The notes under the pieces are model-generated. The model worked only from the letters and a program-made list of their open reading frames with translations. It was not told the origin of the DNA and ran no database searches. The translations under genes were made by a program, and so were the position numbers. Positions 60,183-64,000 of a stretch of 64,000 nucleotides of DNA are shown piece after piece (within the stretch, counting starts at the first letter, position 1; every line of letters starts with the position of its first letter). The stretch covers positions 4,526,001 through 4,590,000 of the forward strand of contig CP094668.1 of the NCBI GenBank assembly GCA_022836915.1, in the 5' to 3' direction. This stretch comes from Paenibacillus sp. OVF10 (GTDB lineage Bacteria; Bacillota; Bacilli; Paenibacillales; Paenibacillaceae).

Positions 60183-61124
60183 ATGGGCATGAATACTGCT
60201 GTACCTGCTGTACCGGCAAAAAAAATGAAATTATCCAGAACAAAAGGTAGCTGGGGATTATATTTGATGATCCTGCCTGCGGTGGTACTGACCGCGATTT
60301 TTGTCTATGTACCCATGAGTGGCCTCTTAATGGCCTTTCAGGATTATAAGCCTTATCTGGGGATCTCCAAATCTCCCTGGGTCGGGTTAGACCAATTCAA
60401 GTTTTTGTTTGAGTATCCCGACAGCATCCAAGTCATTTGGAACACACTGAAAATTTCGTTTCTCAAATTAGTCATCGGCATGATCAGTACGCTTGGGTTT
60501 GCGCTATTGATCAATGAAGTGAAACATAAATTTCTGCGCACATCGGTTCAGACCTTTGTGTTTCTGCCTCACTTCATTTCCTGGGTGGTGCTCGGGGGCA
60601 TTTTCATCCAGCTGCTGAATCCGGAGTATGGATTGGTGAACCAGCTGCTCAAAGCCTTGGGGCAGGAGCCTGTGTTCTTCCTGGGGAGCAACCACTGGTT
60701 TGTGCCCATTGTGCTATTGACGGACGCATGGAAAGAATTCGGCTACGGGTCCATCATTTATCTGGCGGCTCTGGTTGGCATTAATCCAGCTCTATATGAA
60801 GCCGCTCAAATCGACGGAGCGGGCAAACTGAAACAAATGTTGAATATCACCCTCCCAAGTCTGATCCCCACCATCTGTGTCATGCTGACGATCTCTCTGG
60901 GCGGCGTGCTCAATGCAGGCTTTGACCAGATCTTCAACTTGTACAATCCGCTGGTCTACGAAAGCGGCGATATCATCGATACCTTTGTGTACCGCATTGG
61001 CTTGATCGGTGGGAACTACAGTTTCGGTACAGCCATCGGATTATTCAAGTCTGTGGTGGGCCTGATCCTGATTCTAGTCGGATACCGGATCGCTTACAAA
61101 GTTGCAGGTTACAAGATTTTCTAA
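60183..61124 (+). CDS. Sugar ABC permease, LplB type, copy 2
   Basis: 313 residues, intact; GGGAGG upstream of ATG 60183. Basic cytoplasmic start (KKMKLSRTKGSWG), six membrane helices, EAA loop (YEAAQIDGAGKLKQM). From the first helix on it is almost identical to the copy at 37195, which has lost its N-terminus to a TGA. Works with the LplC-type protein at 61136 and, most likely, binding protein 2 at 52948. This copy may also supply the first importer if copy 1 is defective. Confidence 0.95.
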   Translation: MGMNTAVPAVPAKKMKLSRTKGSWGLYLMILPAVVLTAIFVYVPMSGLLMAFQDYKPYLGISKSPWVGLDQFKFLFEYPDSIQVIWNTLKISFLKLVIGMISTLGFALLINEVKHKFLRTSVQTFVFLPHFISWVVLGGIFIQLLNPEYGLVNQLLKALGQEPVFFLGSNHWFVPIVLLTDAWKEFGYGSIIYLAALVGINPALYEAAQIDGAGKLKQMLNITLPSLIPTICVMLTISLGGVLNAGFDQIFNLYNPLVYESGDIIDTFVYRIGLIGGNYSFGTAIGLFKSVVGLILILVGYRIAYKVAGYKIF

Positions 61125-61135
61125 GGAGTGGACCT

Positions 61136-62006
61136 ATGCGTACAACAGCCAAATTCAGTACATTTCAACTCATCAACAATCTGGTCATGATCATGCTGGC
61201 CGTGATGTGCATTCTGCCCTTTCTGCATGTGTTGTCTGTATCTTTAAGTTCCAGTGCAGCCGTATCCGCCAATAAAGTGACGTTCTGGCCGATTGGTTTG
61301 AACTTGGGTTCCTACAGCAAGGCACTGGAAGATACCCAATTACTTCGTTCCCTCTGGATCTCGGTGGAGCGGACCTTGTTAAGTGTCACGCTGGGACTGC
61401 TGGTGACCAGTATGGCAGCCTATGTGCTCTCCAAAGGCGGAGGACGAAACGGGATTTCGGGCTACAAATGGTTTGTCGGATTTTTTATTGTAGCCTTGCT
61501 GTTCAACGGGGGATGATCCCGACGTATCTGGTAGTGACCAAAATCGGTCTGTATAACTCGATATGGGCGCTGATCCTGCCGACGATGGTCAATGTCTTTA
61601 ACATCATCCTGATTATGAATTTTTCAAGGCATTGCCGAAAGAGCTGGAAGAAGCTGCTTTTATCGACGGTGCCGGGCACTGGAAAGTGTATCTAAGAGTG
61701 ATGATGCCCTTATCGCTGCCCGTCATGGCGACCGTGGGTCTGTTCACCGTGGTAGGCGAATGGAATGAATGGTTATCCGGTCAAATCTATATGAAGCCGG
61801 AGAACGTGCCGCTGAGTACGTTTTTGAAAGCTGCCATATCCATGCCGAATATTGATATCAAGAATGCAGAAGAGGCCGCGAAATTCAATGCCGTGTCCCT
61901 GAATTCTGCACAAATCTTCATCGGAGCTTTGCCGATCTTGCTGATCTATCCCTTCCTCCAAAAATTCTTTGCAAAAGGTATCGTCATTGGTGCTGTGAAG
62001 GAGTAA
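61136..62006 (+). CDS. Sugar ABC permease, LplC type, copy 2 (two frameshifts)
   Basis: About 290 residues; AAGGAG upstream of ATG 61136. Nearly identical to the copy at 38147. Breaks: G-run 61507-61511 (one G short; restores FNGGMIPTYLVV) and T-run 61620-61624, where copy 1 has six T and this has five (restores MNFFKALPKELEE). Literal frames: 61136-61516, 61468-61695, 61632-62006. EAA loop EEAAFIDGAGHWKVYL present. A GH3 gene follows 173 bases downstream. Confidence 0.88.
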
Positions 62007-62179
62007 GTACATTCAGGAATGGGAGGGCCAAAGTTCATATGAAGAAAAAAGAAATCAGCAGTACTGGAAGCGATGGAAACGGACGCATGGTCGTTATTTA
62101 TAAATAATTTGAAAAACTCAATGTATATGTAGTAATGACTGGTAGCTAAATTTAATTTATATTTTCCGGAGGAATCAAA

Positions 62180-64000
62180 TTGAAGAAGAATTACGAAAAT
62201 GAAATTCAATCCTTATTACTTAAAATGACCATAGAAGAAAAGGTTGGACAACTTCAGCAGTGTGGACCATCTTTGGTAGGAGCATTTGATGTAAGCTTCG
62301 AAGAACTGGTTAATATGGTGTTTGACGGAAGGATCAGCAAAGCCGATTTCCAGATCATGATGAGTACAGCTAAACAGGATTTTCGCGAGGAAGACTTAAG
62401 AGCAGGCAAAATCGGTTCCTATAATGGACTAAATGATGCGAAAAAGGCTAATGAGCTGCAAAAAATAGCTGTAACTGAAACGCGTCTAGGTATTCCACTT
62501 TTGTTCGGATACGATGTGATCCATGGCTATCGCACCGTAACACCAATTCCGCTTGCAGAAAGCTGCGCGTGGGAGCCTGAATTATGGAAAAGAACAGCAA
62601 GGATCTCGGCAGAAGAAGCGACGGCAGGCGGTGTCCATATGACATTCGCTCCAATGGTGGATGTAGCAAAGGATGCCAGATGGGGCCGTGTCAGTGAAGG
62701 GGCAGGAGAAGATGTTTTACTGTCATCCATTTACGGTGCTGCAAAAGTAAATGGATTTCAAGGGGATGATTTGACAAAGGAAGACGCGATGGTGGCCTGC
62801 GTTAAACATTTTACCGGTTATGGTGCAGCGGAGGCGGGGAAAGATTACAACCGGGTGGATATGTCGATGCAGCGTTTATTCGAAGAATATCTCCCGCCAT
62901 TCAAGGCTTGTATTAAAGCCGGAGCAAGAGCGGTCATGCCCGCTTTTAATGATATTAATGGAATGCCATGTACGGTGAATTCATGGCTCCTCACAGGTGT
63001 TCTTCGAGGTGAATGGGGATTTGACGGAATGACGATTAGCGATGCGAATGCCATTGCAGAATGTGTCACTCATGGAATTGCAGAGAACCTAGCAGATGCA
63101 GCTAAGCAGGCCATTGAAGCCGGACTCGACATGGATATGACCTCGAATGCTTACAGTGAAACGCTGGCCGAACTGATTGCTAACGGTGGTGTGAAAGAAC
63201 AAGTGCTGGATAGAGCTGTGGCTGATATCCTGCGGATTAAGTTTGAACTGGGATTATTTGATCAACCGTACCGTACTTCGGAAGCACGTGAGAAAGCTGC
63301 TATATTGAAGCCAGCCTACCGTTCCCTGGCAAGAGAAGCTGCAGAGAAATCCATCGTTTTGCTGAAAACGATAATGTGCTGCCTTTAAAAATGGGGTGAA
63401 GCTTGGGTTAATGGGTGAGCTGGCCAATAACCGGGAGGAAATGACAGGAGCCTGGGCCATCAAAGCAGACGGACAAGACTGTGTAAGCCTTGTCGATGCT
63501 TGCAAGGCTCAAGGAATTAACTTTATTTACATGGCTGAAGATACAGTGATTCCTGAAGAGTGTGATGTTTATGTCGCTTCTATTGGAGAATTCAAAAATC
63601 AGAGTGGTGAAGCGGCCAGTCGTGCTTCTATTGAGCTGCCCACAGAACAGATCGATTTATTGAAGAGATTAATAGAAACAGGTAAACCGGTGATTGCCGT
63701 TCTGTTTAATGGAAGGCCCCTAGCAATCCCATGGGTAGCGGACAACGTACATGCAATTGTCGAGGCATGGCATCCGGGTGTAGAAGCAGGGAATGCCATC
63801 TTAGATATACTGTTCGGGATAATAAATCCATCCGCTAAATTAACCACAACCTTTCCTTATTCCAGCGGGCAATGCCCGGTTTACTATGCACATACTAATA
63901 CCGGTCGCCCGGGAGGAAAGAGTAAATTCACTTCAAAATATTTAGACACACCGCTTGAGCCGGTTTATCCGTTTGGATATGGCTTAAGCTATACAACATT
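62180..64000 (+). CDS. GH3 beta-glycosidase, classical domain order (two frameshifts, cut by window end)
   Basis: TTG start at 62180 after CCGGAGGAA. No signal peptide. Unlike the other three GH3 proteins here, the TIM barrel comes first (~1-390; LLFGYDVIHGYRT, MTFAPMVDVAKDARWGRVSEGAGED, KHFTGYGAAEAGKDYN, nucleophile Asp in MTISDANAI), then the alpha/beta sandwich (EKSIVLLKNDNVLPLKN), and the fibronectin-III-like domain is just beginning (YPFGYGLSYTT) at the window edge. This is the BglX-like layout. Breaks: A-runs 63365-63368 and 63387-63391, one A short each; the first literal frame ends at 63388. Last known gene of the permease-pair-2 unit. Confidence 0.9.

Larger units (their letters stand above)
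60071..62009 (+). repeat. Duplicated permease-pair block, copy 2
   Basis: Near-identical to 37090-39018, including promoter, leader and both permeases. A six-base insertion in the leader and the intact N-terminus of the first permease distinguish it from copy 1. Confidence 0.9.

Noticed and set aside
1..64000. Transposons, prophage, CRISPR, tRNA or riboswitch
   Set aside because: I looked for transposase motifs, direct-repeat arrays, tRNA-like arms and conserved leader structures and saw none that I could support, in spite of the many duplications.

Overview
The window looks like a Paenibacillus-type Firmicute chromosome. The clues are GGAGG-like ribosome sites with some TTG/GTG starts, LplABC-type sugar importers without their own ATPase, YesM/YesN-style and AraC-type regulators, CcpA-like cre sites, and a very dense set of glycoside hydrolases and esterases. 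I saw no rRNA, tRNA, CRISPR array, transposase or phage gene. The genus is an inference from gene content only.

Region 1 (about 0.4-15.6 kb) is a pectin-use locus: two AraC-type regulators, an importer (permease, permease, binding lipoprotein), a GH105/88-type unsaturated-uronyl hydrolase, a secreted pectate lyase fused to a pectin methylesterase, and a GH43 enzyme. Region 2 (15.7-23.1 kb) is a mixed stretch: a membrane-anchored alpha/beta hydrolase, an SDR reductase with its MerR regulator, a TetR regulator divergent from an aldo/keto reductase, a decayed hydrolase copy, and an OmpR-type two-component pair.

Region 3 (23.2-64 kb) is the striking part: four GH3 beta-glycosidases, one GH43-like enzyme, two LplABC-type importer sets and about eleven esterases from several families. 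Four are intact or near-intact paralogues of a pectin-acetylesterase/Notum-like family. Most of the esterases and GH3 enzymes have no signal peptide, so the island reads as 'import acylated plant oligosaccharides or glycosides, then strip acyl groups and sugars inside the cell'. Ten transcription units here start with the same promoter architecture: a conserved block starting AATGMGATA and ending about TTTATAT, then TATAAT with its first base 52-53 nt after the first base of the block and no good -35 box. Most of these units end in a strong hairpin. The YesM-like kinase (33.4-35.1 kb) and YesN-like AraC-type response regulator (43.1-44.7 kb), both on the minus strand inside the island, are the obvious candidates to control it.

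The island also shows duplication and decay. A permease pair is present twice, almost identical, while the two binding proteins have diverged. There are remnants of an esterase-GH3 pair (52.6 kb), of a pectin-acetylesterase-like gene (54.8 kb) and probably of a GH78 rhamnosidase (58.4 kb).

Many genes are interrupted by single-base frameshifts, about 33 in the window, nearly all explained by one base missing from a short homopolymer. Conserved motifs continue across each break, so most look like sequencing under-calls rather than real pseudogenes. I give each as one gene spanning the break and state where the break is.
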